Below, one piece after another: positions 32,979 to 47,111 of a DNA stretch of 64,000 bases. The stretch spans positions 655,001-719,000 of the forward strand of contig JAGFBZ010000853.1 of the NCBI GenBank assembly GCA_018398805.1, read 5' to 3'. The notes under the pieces are model-generated. The model did no database searches. It was not told where the DNA came from and saw nothing but the letters and a program-made list of their open reading frames with translations. Every line of letters begins with the position of its first letter. Positions within the stretch are counted from its first letter, which is position 1. The position numbers and the translations under genes are program-made. The stretch is from Hirundichthys speculiger (lineage: Eukaryota; Chordata; Actinopteri; Beloniformes; Exocoetidae).

Positions 32979-34853
32979 CCTTGTAAACCTCACAGAGTGA
33001 GAGCGCAGCCAAGGTCAGACCTGGGGGGAAACAGAACAGTGACCGTGGGCATAGAAAACAAAAAAACAAACAAACCACTTCTCAATACTTTCAACAATCA
33101 GTTGACCGAACGACTGGCTAAACTGTTATTTTTACGACATTTTCAAGAAGCCAGCAACAGCAATCTGAGTGAAAAAAAAAACCTCTCCATATAAAGTAGG
33201 TGAAAACCACACGCACAACAATGACCGTTCAGGTGATGGTGAAACCACATCAAACTCGAGCAGAGGTCTTCCTGCGAGAAAAGAATAATACCAGAATCAG
33301 GAGTAAGAAAAGCTGCTTTAAATCAGCCACTTGCCCAATGTTGCAAATACTGTAACATTCACAAAAAGAAAAATTATTTTTCTACTCCCACACTTGAACT
33401 ACACAGCTTACCACTTTCTTTGCCTGCTAAGAAGAAACTTCCATGATGTGATGTTCATCTGGATATCTGACGTGTAAAGCCAATGTTTTTGCAGTACATT
33501 CTTGAACTCAGCACTATAGAAACGGGCATTTGAGTCTTGGCACACAAACTGAAGTGGAAGATTAATTGCATCATTTTATGTTGAACAATTAAGTTGGCAT
33601 TTCCAAACCTTTGTTTACATTGCAGTCCAACTTTACAGATTTTCCCAGGCAGCAGCTAAACCAAAGGATTTGAGTTAACAGCAGCAGAAATGAGCTTCTA
33701 TTAGGACTTATGATGAGCTATAGATGGTGGTGGCTTCCCTCGTGTCTTCAAATTTATATTTAAATTGTCTGAATTTTGTAGTCTAATGTGTCTGGTAAAT
33801 GTGATGTGTCCCTACAATTGGAGACGTTAGTAGGAAGTTACAAAAAATGTATAATAGTAATAATAATAACCACCATCATCTTCAAGATCAAAACTTTGGC
33901 CCACTTTATTATGCAGTGTTTCATTTGCTTCCTTTTTAGTTTCACTAGAAACTTCATAACTAATTAAGAAGGTTTCGGTGGCATCTTGTTCTCGACTCAA
34001 GACACAGGTGAAGCTGTACATTTACAAACAGACTTCTCCTCTGTCAGCTCAAAACATTTACAAAATATAAGCAGTTGTGGGTTTGGAGAACCCAAACTAA
34101 TGTCCCCAATGTTGAAAATCTCTAACTGCTTGGGGTCATATACTTCCGGGATCCAAGTTTCTTCTTACGACACATCTTCCAGAATTTGTCATCAACATTT
34201 CCAGTTTGTTGAAATAAACTCCAATTTTAACGTGAACACATAGAGCCACACAAAATGCGCTGAATCACTATGAGCTACCACGCGCCAAAGTGTGAGAAAG
34301 CAGGTTGATTTTGGTGTCAAATTGTGCATAAAATAGTACATTAAACATAATGAGACTTTGCGCCATCTTTGCACTACATTCCTTTGGTTACTCAGATCCT
34401 GTCGAAATACGGGACAACCATCTGTTAAATTAATTTGGATCCAAGTCAGGATGGACGAACTGTTTGATTTTAGGATGGAATAATCAACCTAAAAGAGGAC
34501 AGCAGCTAATCCCAGAACTACAGAGCCGGTAACTGGCTGCAGTGTTGGTTGGGAGTCGAGTGCCACACCCCTGATATGAAGATCCGCACCCGAATCTGTG
34601 AGGTGTCACGAGACACTTAAGAAAGAGAGAAAACAAACTGGGGCTTCCTACTTGACGTTGGGTTTCTGTTTTTAAGTTTTTTTTTTTTGTCTTTTGTTTT
34701 AACTACAACAAATACAGTCACACAATACAACATCCTTCTGACCTGGCAAGGAGAGAGCAGAAAAAGAAACAGTTCTCAGCCGCAAGGCGGTGCAGGAAAA
34801 GTAAAAATGCTGAAAGAATAGATGGAGGGGAAGAAGAGGCTGGAACGTAGCAT

Positions 34854-37800
34854 TCATTTTTTGAGTGGCTGGTAAACAGAAGCATTGGGGTCCAGGCTGG
34901 AGGGATTGGTGTCCATGAACTTTGAGGAGTAGTGGGGGGCCACGGGGGTCATGCTGCTGGTGTCAGCTGTGTAAGAGATGCTGGGCATGACAGCCATCAC
35001 TTCTGCTATCTTCTGCTTCAGGTCTTTGATTTCCTGGTCTTTCTGCAGGATTTGACCTGAAAACAGACATGACAGAGATACAGGTAACTCTGCAAAAGCC
35101 ATTCAGAACAAAAGTAACGCTTTGAAGGTCTTGCGTTAAGTAGGACATCTTGCGTGTACCTTGTGCAATCTCCAGCTGTCTCTTAGCATCTCCAAGTGCA
35201 GAGAAGAGGTCTAGTTTGATCCTGGTCTCTGCACTTAGGCTGTTCTCCAGGTGCTGGGTCTTGTCTTGCATGGCTGACAACGCTGACATCAGCACCTCTG
35301 TGTCCTTTTCATTTTCTTTATATTTATGAAGTTCCTAAAAGGTAAGACAGAGAGATACAGGCTGTGTGATACCAGGAGGCTAAAATCTATGATTTGTTGC
35401 TTTAGTACAGGTGTGATCTCTATTTTATTTATTTCTTAAGATATTTACTATTGTGCCATTTTTAGCTTTGTAGAAACAAGAGACAGAGAGAAAGAGAACA
35501 AATGCAATATGACTGTGCGAATAATCTCTTCATAAAATACAGAACGTGAATGCTGAAAAACAGATGTGTGATGAGGCAAGTGAAAAAGTGTGAATGAAAA
35601 TATTAATCAAAAAAAAAAAAAAAAGGAAAATTAACTTAGCATTACGGGGGGGTTAGGGGTTGTAACAGTTGTTTTACTTGTCTAAATTGAGTTGTCAAGT
35701 TTTAAAGGCCACTTCCCACCTCCAAGGCCTCATTTCAAACAGCTGCTGTAAACAGACTGTGAAAGACACCAGGGATGACTAGTTTAGTCTGCCACAACAC
35801 TCCTCACAGTAACTGACATCTGTGACTCACACGCTCTGATACACTACATGCAAATAATTAAGTTGTCAACGTAATTAAAGTAGAATTTTTTTTTTTTTTT
35901 TTTTTTTAAATGACAGAGCATCTGTGTTTTGAATTTAGAGACATGGATTGGGCTCTGTCAACTCTCACAATGGCTCTGGGACTCATGGGATCCTTAGTCT
36001 GGAGCCATTTTACTGGCCTGGATTCACAATCTTCATGACAAAGGGATGTAATCTCTTAGAAAACTGAAGAGCTTCTGTATATCAACAGTTAACTTCCTTG
36101 ACATCCCATTTAAGGAATCTTGGCTCTGCCAATATAAGTGATGAACACTGCTTTCTGACCCCGAGTTGGACTTGCACCTCTGTGAGGACAATGTATAGAC
36201 ACTCGTCTGTTGGACAGCTCTTGATATGGACACATCAACTGTGCAACCTGTTTTTTTCTTTAAAAAAATGAATAAAATAAATGCAAAACACAAGTAATAT
36301 AATATTATTCTTTTTCATTAAAACAAAACACTATTTTGCCATTTTTGTAAACTCAACTTAAATATCACTACAATTACCTTTATGATCTTATAGTGTTAAG
36401 AATTTTTTTTTGTCACGTTAACTGGTTGACAGATCAATGCAATTTCCCATGAGCTGCACATGGACGGTAGTGGCTTGATTCTGAGTGAGTTTTACCAGAA
36501 CTGCACTTATCAAAAACAATTAAATGTGGCCCGTGAAAGTAGTGAGTGGCAGCTCTTCATCAACAATGCAGTCGAAACATTTGAACATTAATGATTAGTT
36601 TAATCCTGCTCTAAAAATGAATCGGCTCTCCAGTTGCATCAGTTGCTAATGCATCCTGCTGTGGTTGTGCTTCACAAGTGTTTGATTTCGAAAAGAAAAT
36701 TTCCATTGTCACTTTAAAGTTTCAGATTATTGTCCCAGTTTTTTTTAATAAACTCACTGGCTGTGGAACGGTCAGACCAGCTCTTATACCCTCACTAAGG
36801 TCCTGGAGGCAGCACTGGAGTTTTTCCAACCAGTCCACATATGCCTTGTGGACTTGAAATAGGCATTCAACCATGTCCCCCAGGGTATCCCGAGAGGGGT
36901 GCTCCATGAGTATGGGGTACTGGGTCTGTTATTCCAGGCTATCCTGCCTTTGAGGGAAAGAGTTTGGTCCACTTTGCCTAGTAACTCAGATTCATTCCAG
37001 GTAGGAGATGGACTCCGCCAGAGCTGCCCTTTATGACTGGTATGTTAGTCTGTAGTGGTGAAGACAGTTCAGCTGGAAGGTGAGACTCTCTATTTACTCA
37101 TTGATACTTGTTCCTACCCTAACCTACAGCCATGAATGAAAAAATCAGTTTGCAAAAACCAGAGGGTGAAATTAATTCCTTCTGTAGGGTTCCTGGACTT
37201 TCTCTTAGGGACATTTCATTCAGAGGGACATACAGGGACTCGACACCTGATTACGATGCCCCTTGGACGCCTCAATGAGATGTTTCAGGCATGTTCAATG
37301 GGAGAAAGCTCAGAGGCAGAGCCAAAACATGCTGGGAAGATATTTGTCAGCTAGCCTGGGAATGCCTTGGTGTCATCTTAGAGGCACTGAAGAGGGGAAG
37401 GTCTGGGCCTCTCTTTTCAAACTGCTGCCCTCATGACCCAATCCTAATAAGTGGAAGTTAATGGATGGATGGTATTATAAGTATGTTTTAACTGGAAATG
37501 ATCGAATGTTCACTCTTTTCACCCTCCACATGGCTTTAACATCAGCACATGGCAACAACCAAAACATCACTAATGCACACATTATTAGTATACAAGAGAT
37601 TAAACAAATGTGAACTGACATTGGTCACTTTTTCATCTCCAATAAAGTAAAAAAAAAAAAAAAAAACTAATACAAATAAATCTTCATACCTGCACTTTTA
37701 ATTCAAGCTCTCGTATCTGCTCCTCCTTTAGCTTGATGTCCATTGTTAATTTTTTACACTCTGTTTCCAACTCAGTAATACGCCGCCGCAGTGTGTCTGT

Positions 37801-40800
37801 GCACTCCCCTCTGACCGAAAAAAAAATAAGACAATATGATGGAGAGTAATTCATTTTTTCAATTTCAATCACAAACTCAGTTTGTTGAAAAAAAAAATTA
37901 AAAGACAAACAAACAAATACATAAAACTAGTAATAACAGCTGATGTCTTGTCAGTGGTGCATTTACCTGGATGCTGCTGCTAGTGCTACTGCTCTGGCTG
38001 CTGTGGCCTCTTCTAACTTCTTTCGCTTCTTTTCTTCTGCGAGTTGCTTCTCTGCAGTAGCTCGAGCCTCCTGCTCCGCTTTAAGCCTCTTCTCCAGTTG
38101 GCCCACAGCCTGCTTATCTTTTTGCTTTGCTTGCACAGCATTATGTAGCCTAACACATTCAAGCACAAAACATCGAGAACATTAGCAAACATGTCATTAT
38201 ATGTTTATTGGTACCATTGAAGCTGACTGCAATAATGCTTAATTCCTCTTGATTATGTTAAAATCTAATGAGTCATGTATACCTTCATGCCTTTAACATG
38301 TGATAAAATAAACCAATAACATTAAGAAAAGATGTTATTGTTTATTTTACAGGGATGTTCCAGTGTGAAGAAATGTATTGGTCCCCCAAGATTTAAGAAA
38401 TGCACCCCCAGGTTGATCAGAAGAATGACGTGGGTGGCCGAAGACCCACGGAAAACATCCAAAGATATTAAACTAAACTCAGGTAAGGCACGTCACTGTG
38501 ATTGCACTATCTATTTTTTTTTTTTTCCCCAACAACACATTTTTCCAAAAGAAGAAAACCCAGAAAGTCTCTACTATAACAAGAAAAACAAAAAAGCCAG
38601 ACTCGAAGTTTATCAAATGCATGTTGACTTGTCACAAAGTTTCTGGGATAATGTGTTTTGAACTAAGGAGACAACTGAAGCTTTTCAGCTCAATGTATCA
38701 ATGCATCCCAGTGTCTTGAAGCTCAGTTTCTGTGGCAGGTCATCAGACCCACAATAGGATAATGACCCAAACACATAACAATAGCTGATAAAAGGAAAGG
38801 CATTGATCTGTCCTGAAGTGGCTGTCTGTGAGCCCTGATCTTAATCCAACTAAACATCAGTTGAAAGATCTGAAAAACAGTGTTTAAAGGGCACGATTCA
38901 CAAGTGAGACAGAATGCACTGAAACACCTCCTGGCAGATGCAGAAGTCTCACTGTGAGCTACAAAGATCTTGTGCTGCCGTGAATTGCTAATAAAGGTTA
39001 CACAACAAAATATTAATATCTATTTTTCTGCCTTCAAACCACCATGAGATACTTCCCGATTGCTACGGAGTGTGAATCACATAGATCCGAAGCAAAGACA
39101 CTACACATCTATCCTTCACAGCTGACATGACGTAACTAAAACAGCCAACACATCTCTCTGCACAGAGGAGATGGAAGGCACTGATTCGGCTTGAGAGGAC
39201 AAAACTGGGAAGAATGTCAACATGCCAAGGCTCACAGGAAATTCCAGGCTATGTTCCCGTCGTTTCGACAAAAAAAAAAAAAAGAAAAAAAAAAAGACCA
39301 CCACTGACGGCTACACACGGTACTTGGATAGCCTTTACTTTATGAGTGTGTGTCTTTTCCCCTGCAGATGGTTATCAGAAAATTTGTCTGTGTTTATCCA
39401 GCACTGTTGTCTTGGAATAAAATGATTAAATCGCATATGCCTTATAGTTTCTAGTTGGGTTGCTTACAGTTTTAGAAGCTTTTTATTCATTAGCCACAAA
39501 GACAAAAAAAAAGTTTCAAAAATTGTTAACCATATTATTCACCTAAAATGCGGGCCACAAAAAGTAAAAATACATAAATAAATTTCCTGCTTGTAATGGT
39601 CCACAACAAAACTGATCAATAGTGTCCATCCAGTGACCAAACAGATAGTTGCACCACTCACTTGTTCTGCAGCAGCTCGTTCTCCTGCCGTAACTGGCCA
39701 AGCTCAGTGCGTATGGAGCGCTCAGCACTTCCCAGGGAGCCGATCTGGCTGCGCAGGTCCTGCTCAACCTGTCTGCTGGCCTGCAGGTCTGCCTTCAACT
39801 TCTTAATGTCCTGCTCCAATCTGCCCCGAATTAGAGGAAGAACAGACAAACTGATGTGTTGTTCATAATAAAATAACCACAATTTCAAGAAAGAAAAATA
39901 AATAATATACTTATTTACATATACATAGGATAATTAATTTGAAAAATTAGAAATAACACACTAGAGCTGAAGTAAGATTTTGAGGTGTAATGATCTAAGC
40001 CAACACAGACTCAGGTTAAAGTTCATACACATGACCAACTTTTTAAGTCAAATCCACAGTATAATGAAGACAGTCTAGAGTATGTTGTTCTTTTTGTCTG
40101 AAGCCAAGCGTTTTAGAGCAGAAGCTACAAGCAGCAAAATGAAGTTTCTTCAGCGTGGCCGCCCCTTCAGTAAAGCACAGATCATGACCTGTACAAAGAC
40201 ATAAAATCTACAATGTCAGAGATGTTTTTTACTTTTTAAAAAAAGTTGCAAAAAGGATGTTGGGGGGGAAAAAAAGTCTAAGTCACTACATCCAGATGGC
40301 ATCAGTGCAAATCAACAACCATTGTTCTCTCACCATTTATTGATGTGTGTATGTGTGCATTAAGGTGGAAGGCGTTGACTGAGATTGATTGAGAGCACAT
40401 GGTTCATTAAGTGTGATTTATTTTTCTGCATCACAATTACAGAGTTGTTTGTTTTTAAAAAAAATCAAATAAAACGCAAACTATGCTGTAGCTAGCGTTT
40501 ATATGCACAAGATGTTGCATTTGCTTTGCTCTGTAATTTCACTGCTAAATACTAATTGGTGATGCAGGAGATGGAGTAAACAGAAAAGATCTTGTGAAAG
40601 TTGGATATAGTCCATGTTGAGCAACAGTTTACTTTTAAAGAAATTACTGCAATCTATTGGTTTTTAAAATGGCAAAAAAGTAATAAAAGGCAGAATACAA
40701 TGCGATCAAGTAGACCAATCACAGCCATTGGTGTCTCTATCAATTTACATTTCTGGAGCGTACACACCAGGCTATGTCATAGGGTTCTCAGCTACAGCAT

Positions 40801-43800
40801 ATCTATTGCTGCAACTATGAATGTCAAATCAGTGCAGAGATTGAAATATACCTTTAAGTTTGGTGGTTTGTAAATGTGGTGACCTATATTGTTTCTCTAA
40901 GGGGGGAAGGTCAAATGGGTGATGGCCAGGGTGAAAAGAATCCTTCACATTGTTCTATGCTCTGCAGGAGTAGTAGGAGTCTGCAATGGGCTAAAGGGAG
41001 GGAAGAGGGTGGCCAACGATTTTCTCTGCTATGTGTGATGATGACCCTTTGTAGTCCTTTATGTCAGCGGTGGAACAGCCCACATTCCACACTGTAAGGC
41101 AGCTTGCTAAAATGCTCTCTGTTGCAAAACGCCAGAAAGCCACCAGCACTCTGACACATATACTATTTTTCTGAAGGATACACAGAGAGAGCAGGCGCTG
41201 CTGTGCTTCCTAATAGGACGTGTGGTGTTTATGGACAAGGAGAGGATGTCAGTTACGCAGATTACCAAGAATCTAAACATGTGGGGGCTCACTTGAGTCA
41301 GGTGTCATTGTTATGGTCGGGACCAGGGTGGGATTTGCTTCCCTTCTGAGGGGGGATAGACTGGGACAAGGAAATATAGAGCCAGATAAGCCCAGATGAG
41401 GAAGGGGTGGACTCTGTGTACTTGCATTAAGACTTGAATACACCTAGTCCATTGTATTACTTCCTCTGCTGAGACATTTCACAATTGGGTGACTGAGCTT
41501 TGAAAGGCATGCTCTTTCAGCATGCCTGTTAAAGTTACACTTATGATCACCACGCTATCAGGATATGCCCCAATATCTATTTAATTTGTTGTAAAGGTAA
41601 CTGAGAGCTGTCGAACTATTGCTCTGAATCCAAAACTGATCATGTAAATTTGTTATATGTTATATTAATCCCTATGGAACCATGCTCTTAATTGACTAAC
41701 TGAGTTTTCAAAATATTGTTGTCAAAGCTGACAGACATGGATGGAATTCCTCAGCTGTTAGACATTTGAACTGCAGCAAATGAAATGATGATCCGCTTCA
41801 AACGCTGCACAGCTTTGCTTGGTTTCTGCTCCAAAACTGAGGTTAAAAAAAAAAAAAAAAAAAAAACACCCTAGCCTCAACACATCCATCAGTTAAAAAA
41901 ATTATTTAAGACCAAAGTTATCATAAAGGAAAAGTTCTTAAAATAGTTCACTACTCTGTCCCAATTTACTGTCTCTCTCACTGTAAATAAAGGCTGGAGT
42001 CACCAAAATCTAAGAAAAATAAAAAATAAAATAATTCACTATATGATGAAAGTTGTTAGAAAAGTATATAAAAAAAAAAAAAGAAAAAAAATGTTTTTAA
42101 TCAACAGTCAAAATGAGAAAATGTCTCTACACATCTGTCTGATCATGTGCTTCTTACCTAACAAGTGCTTCTGGCTTGCTTGGTGGATTGGTGGGAATAC
42201 AGTTGTCGGTGGCGTCCCTGTGTGAGCCACCTGATATCCCTTTCCCCACTGCTGGCTTGTGCTTCTTCTCGTTCTTCACAGTGGAAGATGAAGGTGTTGG
42301 CGTAGAGAAAGCCACGCTGCCATTAGTGGCGCTATGACCACGGGGTGAGGAATTGAGCGTTGTAGCATTGCTGTTTGAATTTTTGAAATTTTTAGAGGAG
42401 GAGGAGGAGGAGGATGAGGAAGAACAGGAGGAATTGTTATCCTCTTTAAGCAACAGGTTTTCTGTGCTGCCCAGCTCTGTGGTCAGTCTCTTGTTGTTCA
42501 TATGGTTCTCCATATACTCCATCTCATGGAGTTTAGAGTCCACTGATGATGGCAGGATGCTGTTGCTGTTGTGTTGCTTTTTAGCCTCACCGCCACCTCT
42601 TCCTTCTTTCCCTTTTTCTCTGTACTCTAGCTCTGGCAGTGGTGCCGATGGCTTTTTATTGGCTGGGGCACCATTCTGCGACACCGGAGGTGTGTCCGCT
42701 TCTGATATTCCTTTGGCTGCTGCGTGAATCAAAGGGGGATATTAAAGAAACATAAAAATGTCAGATGATCTATTCATAACATATCATGTAGAGCAGGGGT
42801 GGGCAATCCCAGTTCTCGAGGGCTGCTGTCCTGCAGGTCTTAGATGTTTTCCTGCCACAACACACCTGATTCAAAAGAATGAACCACCATCAGCTTGTCA
42901 TCCAGGTCTGCACAAGACCGTTAACGATCCATTTATTTGAATCGGGTGTGCCTGAAGCAGGCCAACTTCTAAGACTTGCAGGACACTGGCCCTTGAGGAC
43001 TGGATTTGCCCATCCCTGATATAGAGTAACTACCAAAATCAAATTCTCTGTTTCATAAGCAAAGCATGGCCTTACATAACTATTGTAAGTACTGAGAGGA
43101 TTCACATGTCGTTTGAGTTATTTGAATAAATGCGGCTGCAGCTTTGAGTTCAAACGTACAATCATGCAGCTGTGTTGCATCACAGGAGCTTCGTTCATTT
43201 GTCGTTAGCTGTTTTATGAAGGCTGTAATGTCAATGATGTTCCACCAGCTTCTCAAACTGTTGGCAGAACTGCTGAACTGGCTCATATCTTCATCTGGGC
43301 AATAATTGCTGCTGTGATTATTTTGTACATGGTGTGTTTGCTTAAGCTGTGTAGCAAGTGCATCTGCAACCAAAGACTTTGGATTTAAAAAAACAAAAGC
43401 GTGAACTGTTGATGAATGTTAGTATAATGATGGCTTATTTTGAAAAAGAAAAGAAAATTAGACGTATGCCAAGCCAAGAAAAACTTATAATTTTAGATGT
43501 GATTAACAAGATAATAGATCAGTTTTAATTTAACCTCACAAATCCATCAAATGAATTGAAGCAAGGGAACTGCATTCTCGTGGTAGTGTTCTTCAATCCA
43601 GGTCCCCAGGACCCACTACCCTGCATGTCTTAGCTGTTCTTCTGTCAACAATACACCTGATCCACATGCATGGATCAGCCATCAGCTCGTCATCAAGGTC
43701 TGCACGTTTTTCAATGACCCATTATTTTCAGCCAGGTGTGCTGGAGCAGGGAAACTTCTACAACATGCAGGGTAGTGGGTCCTTCAGATTTACATTGAAG

Positions 43801-46800
43801 AAAACTGCTCTGTACTGAAACCTAAAACATGATCATTTAATCTGACAAGTGTTCATTCCATGGATGTGTCACTATTTTTAACTAAAGGCCACCAAACCAA
43901 TCACTAGGATCTGTTGAATGATAGACTATACTTTACAGTTTTTTTTTTTTTCCTGAAAGACAGAAGATGATTTTTGTATTTCATAGGATTGAAGTTGACT
44001 GTTTCCTGTGTAAAACACAGCCAAGGTATGCATTTCCCTTCACTCACAGCACAGCCCACTCATGTGAGGAGTTGCCAAGTCTGCTAAAAAAAAAATTTAA
44101 GTCATTTAAGTTGTTATCATTTTGCATTGTTTGTCCTCGTGTGAGAATATGTCACTACTCCATCTCTTCCTCTCCTCTCAGTCAGACAAAAATTATATGA
44201 CTGAAAGATTCTGTAGCTACTTTGCAAACAATGTTAAGAACTTAGAGTTAGAGATGAATTAAATAAGACGAATACGGGATTAAAAGACACCACTTGGCTG
44301 CAAGTTTGAGCAATTTGAAAAGTTATGTTGTCTATTACTGAAATAGTCTAGCTGGTACTATTACAATTTTAATATACTCATGTGAAAGCAGTCGCATCCA
44401 CACTGAGTTTTAAGTTATTTGCAACAAGTTGGCTGTGTTTGTAAAGTCTTTATCTTGATCTGCGTCTTAATCTTGTGTGGTGTTCTAGTAGTATTAGCAT
44501 CCAAAGTTTTATTTGATTCAGGGGTTTCTGAACATATGCATCGTGTAAGTCCATGTGAAAAATAATGTAATAAATGCTCTAATATGCAAGCACAAATTCA
44601 TTAGCCAAATGTTTTATTTTGATAAAACAACTTAAAAAAAAGAAATACATTTCAAAATCACCATCCTTTTTTCATGACCCATGTCCATTTTCAAACATTC
44701 ATCTGAACTGTCTTTAAGCCTTTATGACAGCAACTTTCCCTGGGCAATTTTCTTTACATGGATGTGGCACTTGAATGTCTCGTGCTCTTTAATTGATTCC
44801 AAAATTCTGCTTTTCTGTCCGACCAACACCAAACTGTTCTCCCTAACTAGTTCCAACAGGTGTACTGCTGAACAAAACATGGCTGACTTGTCTCATCATA
44901 CACCAACAAGTCACGGGACTGACCATTGTCACATATGTTCCACTTTTCATTTGAAAAAGCATTTTAATTTTTGCTTCCTTACTTTTTGTCTGTTCTTTTC
45001 ATTAATATTATTATTTGGTTTACATAACCGACACAGTGGCTGGTAGGTCGAGCTACTGATGTGACCCTACACAAAATAACCCACACTTGGCAGGTGCTAA
45101 TAGCCCAACATTGGAGCATTGAAAATACCAAGGTATCAAGACCTTATTGTCCAGACCCAGAAAACATCTTGTGTATGGGTTTGAATCTTACCTTCTTCAG
45201 CTTCTCTCTCTTGCCTCTGAAGCATCTGTTGTTCCGGGGGCAGAGCTTGCTGTAGCAGCTGCATATAAAACTCATTCTCCTTCTGCACCTCCTTCTGTTT
45301 CCGTAGGCGCATTTTGTAACTAACATAGCTCTTGAAGCCAAAGCCCAACGTAACCACTGGGTATCCAATGCTACAGAGATGAAAAAGAAATGCAAAATGA
45401 GAAAATTTCATACTCACAAATCCCAAAAAATCTGAATATACTAATTCAGTCAAAGCAACGTTATGTCAAATTTCACCAGTTTGCTCCTTACTCCTGTATG
45501 GCAACTAGAAACAACCAAGATTCACAATACAAAACTGGTTAATAGAGCTAAACCTGGTTCAAGGGTCTCTTTTAAACTAAAACACTTAAAGACAATTGCC
45601 AAATAAGTTCCTTGAAAGCTGATTACTAACACATTTGTGGGAAAGAATTAAAAAAAAACCCTCTTCATTATAGCACCATCTCATATTTATATATTTGACC
45701 AAAAAATATAGAAAATTAAAGCAACAATGAAACAATGGCATAACATTATCAAAGTTAATGAATTATGTATCCATGAACGAAGCTTGGTAATGAGACTGGT
45801 TCACATTGCTTTTAGATAGAAAAGACTAACCAATGTGCAGCAAAAGGACGACACAAGTCCACATGGAAATTCTTCAAGTCTTTGAATCTGATTGCTGCCT
45901 CTATGTATACAAACAGTATCCACAGAGATACTGTGGGCAGACAGACCCCTCTTTCTGAAAAACAAAAACAAAAAAAGGATTAAGTGTCAGAACAGTGTTT
46001 CTTCTCTGAACAATGACAGTAGCTCACCAAAACTTTCTTAAATTTAGAAAACACGATGGTCACTAATTGGATTTATTTTTAAAATAAACTGCATCAATTT
46101 CATAGTTTTATATTACGTTGGCTTGAGGTTGTTAAAATATGCAGCTTCTGTAAATGAATAGAAAGACAAAGCTTTAGCTTATCTTTTATATATCAAATGA
46201 ACCTGGGTCAGATGACGAGTCTAATCAGTACAAAATCTGAGATTCACCAAATCACCGAGTAATCTGGATCCAGTATGTAGACTAGGTTTTAACCATGAGA
46301 GTCAAGACTTCTTGAACATACAGTTGTCTCTCAAGAGTAGTAGAACCATGCTGCTGAACAAACCTTTTACTATTTCATAATCTACACAGATTTCCTTTGT
46401 TATACTATTATCACTATACACATAAAATGTTCAGGATACAGATCACCTATTGTCTCTTTGGCAACACTGCAGTCAACAATTCACAGGAGGCTGCGGAGTT
46501 GTACAAGATATTAATATACTTGTGACAACCTATGGTATTGAATGTCACTGGTGGTCAGTTAAGTTGCAGAGCTCAGGAGGAAACTGGGAAACTGTGTCTC
46601 CCTCCCCCAACAGGTACTAGGATTTCAATCTGACATTTGGCCTTTGGTCAACACCAAAACTGCTCGACAGCTAATGCACAGAGCACAGTTCATTTAGGGT
46701 ACACTCACACTAGCCAATCTGTACTGTGTCCAAGCACAACTGACAACCTAAACTCTGGTATTTAGCTACTGTGAGTACTCAGGGCTTAAAGTTAAAAAAA

Positions 46801-47038
46801 TCCTGAGCCTGAACTTTTTTCCAGGGGTGCAGTGGATCCAACCCATACACATTTAAGGCAATTTGGCAAACAACTTTTTGGATTTGTGCTTGGTAATGTA
46901 CAAGATGACCTTCAATTTAAATGTCAATTTTAGAAAGTAAAGGTTATTAAGCTATAAGTGGAAACATGTGAAACTGAGTCAAGTTAATTAATCTGATTAA
47001 TTTAATAACCATTTAATTCAGTAAAGGGCAATTTGTAC

Positions 47039-47111
<73 letters not shown>

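Noticed and set aside
32958..33194. 78-codon plus-strand frame
   Set aside because: It lies in the likely MACO1 3' UTR on the opposite strand and shows no protein features.
38332..38661. 109-codon plus-strand frame within MACO1
   Set aside because: The C-terminal part matches a Tc1-like transposase segment; the remainder is frameshifted transposon sequence.
42353..42727. Plus-strand open frame of 124 codons
   Set aside because: It is the antisense of MACO1 exon 6; its Glu/Leu-rich and Ser-rich runs mirror the serine and charged repeats of the real exon.
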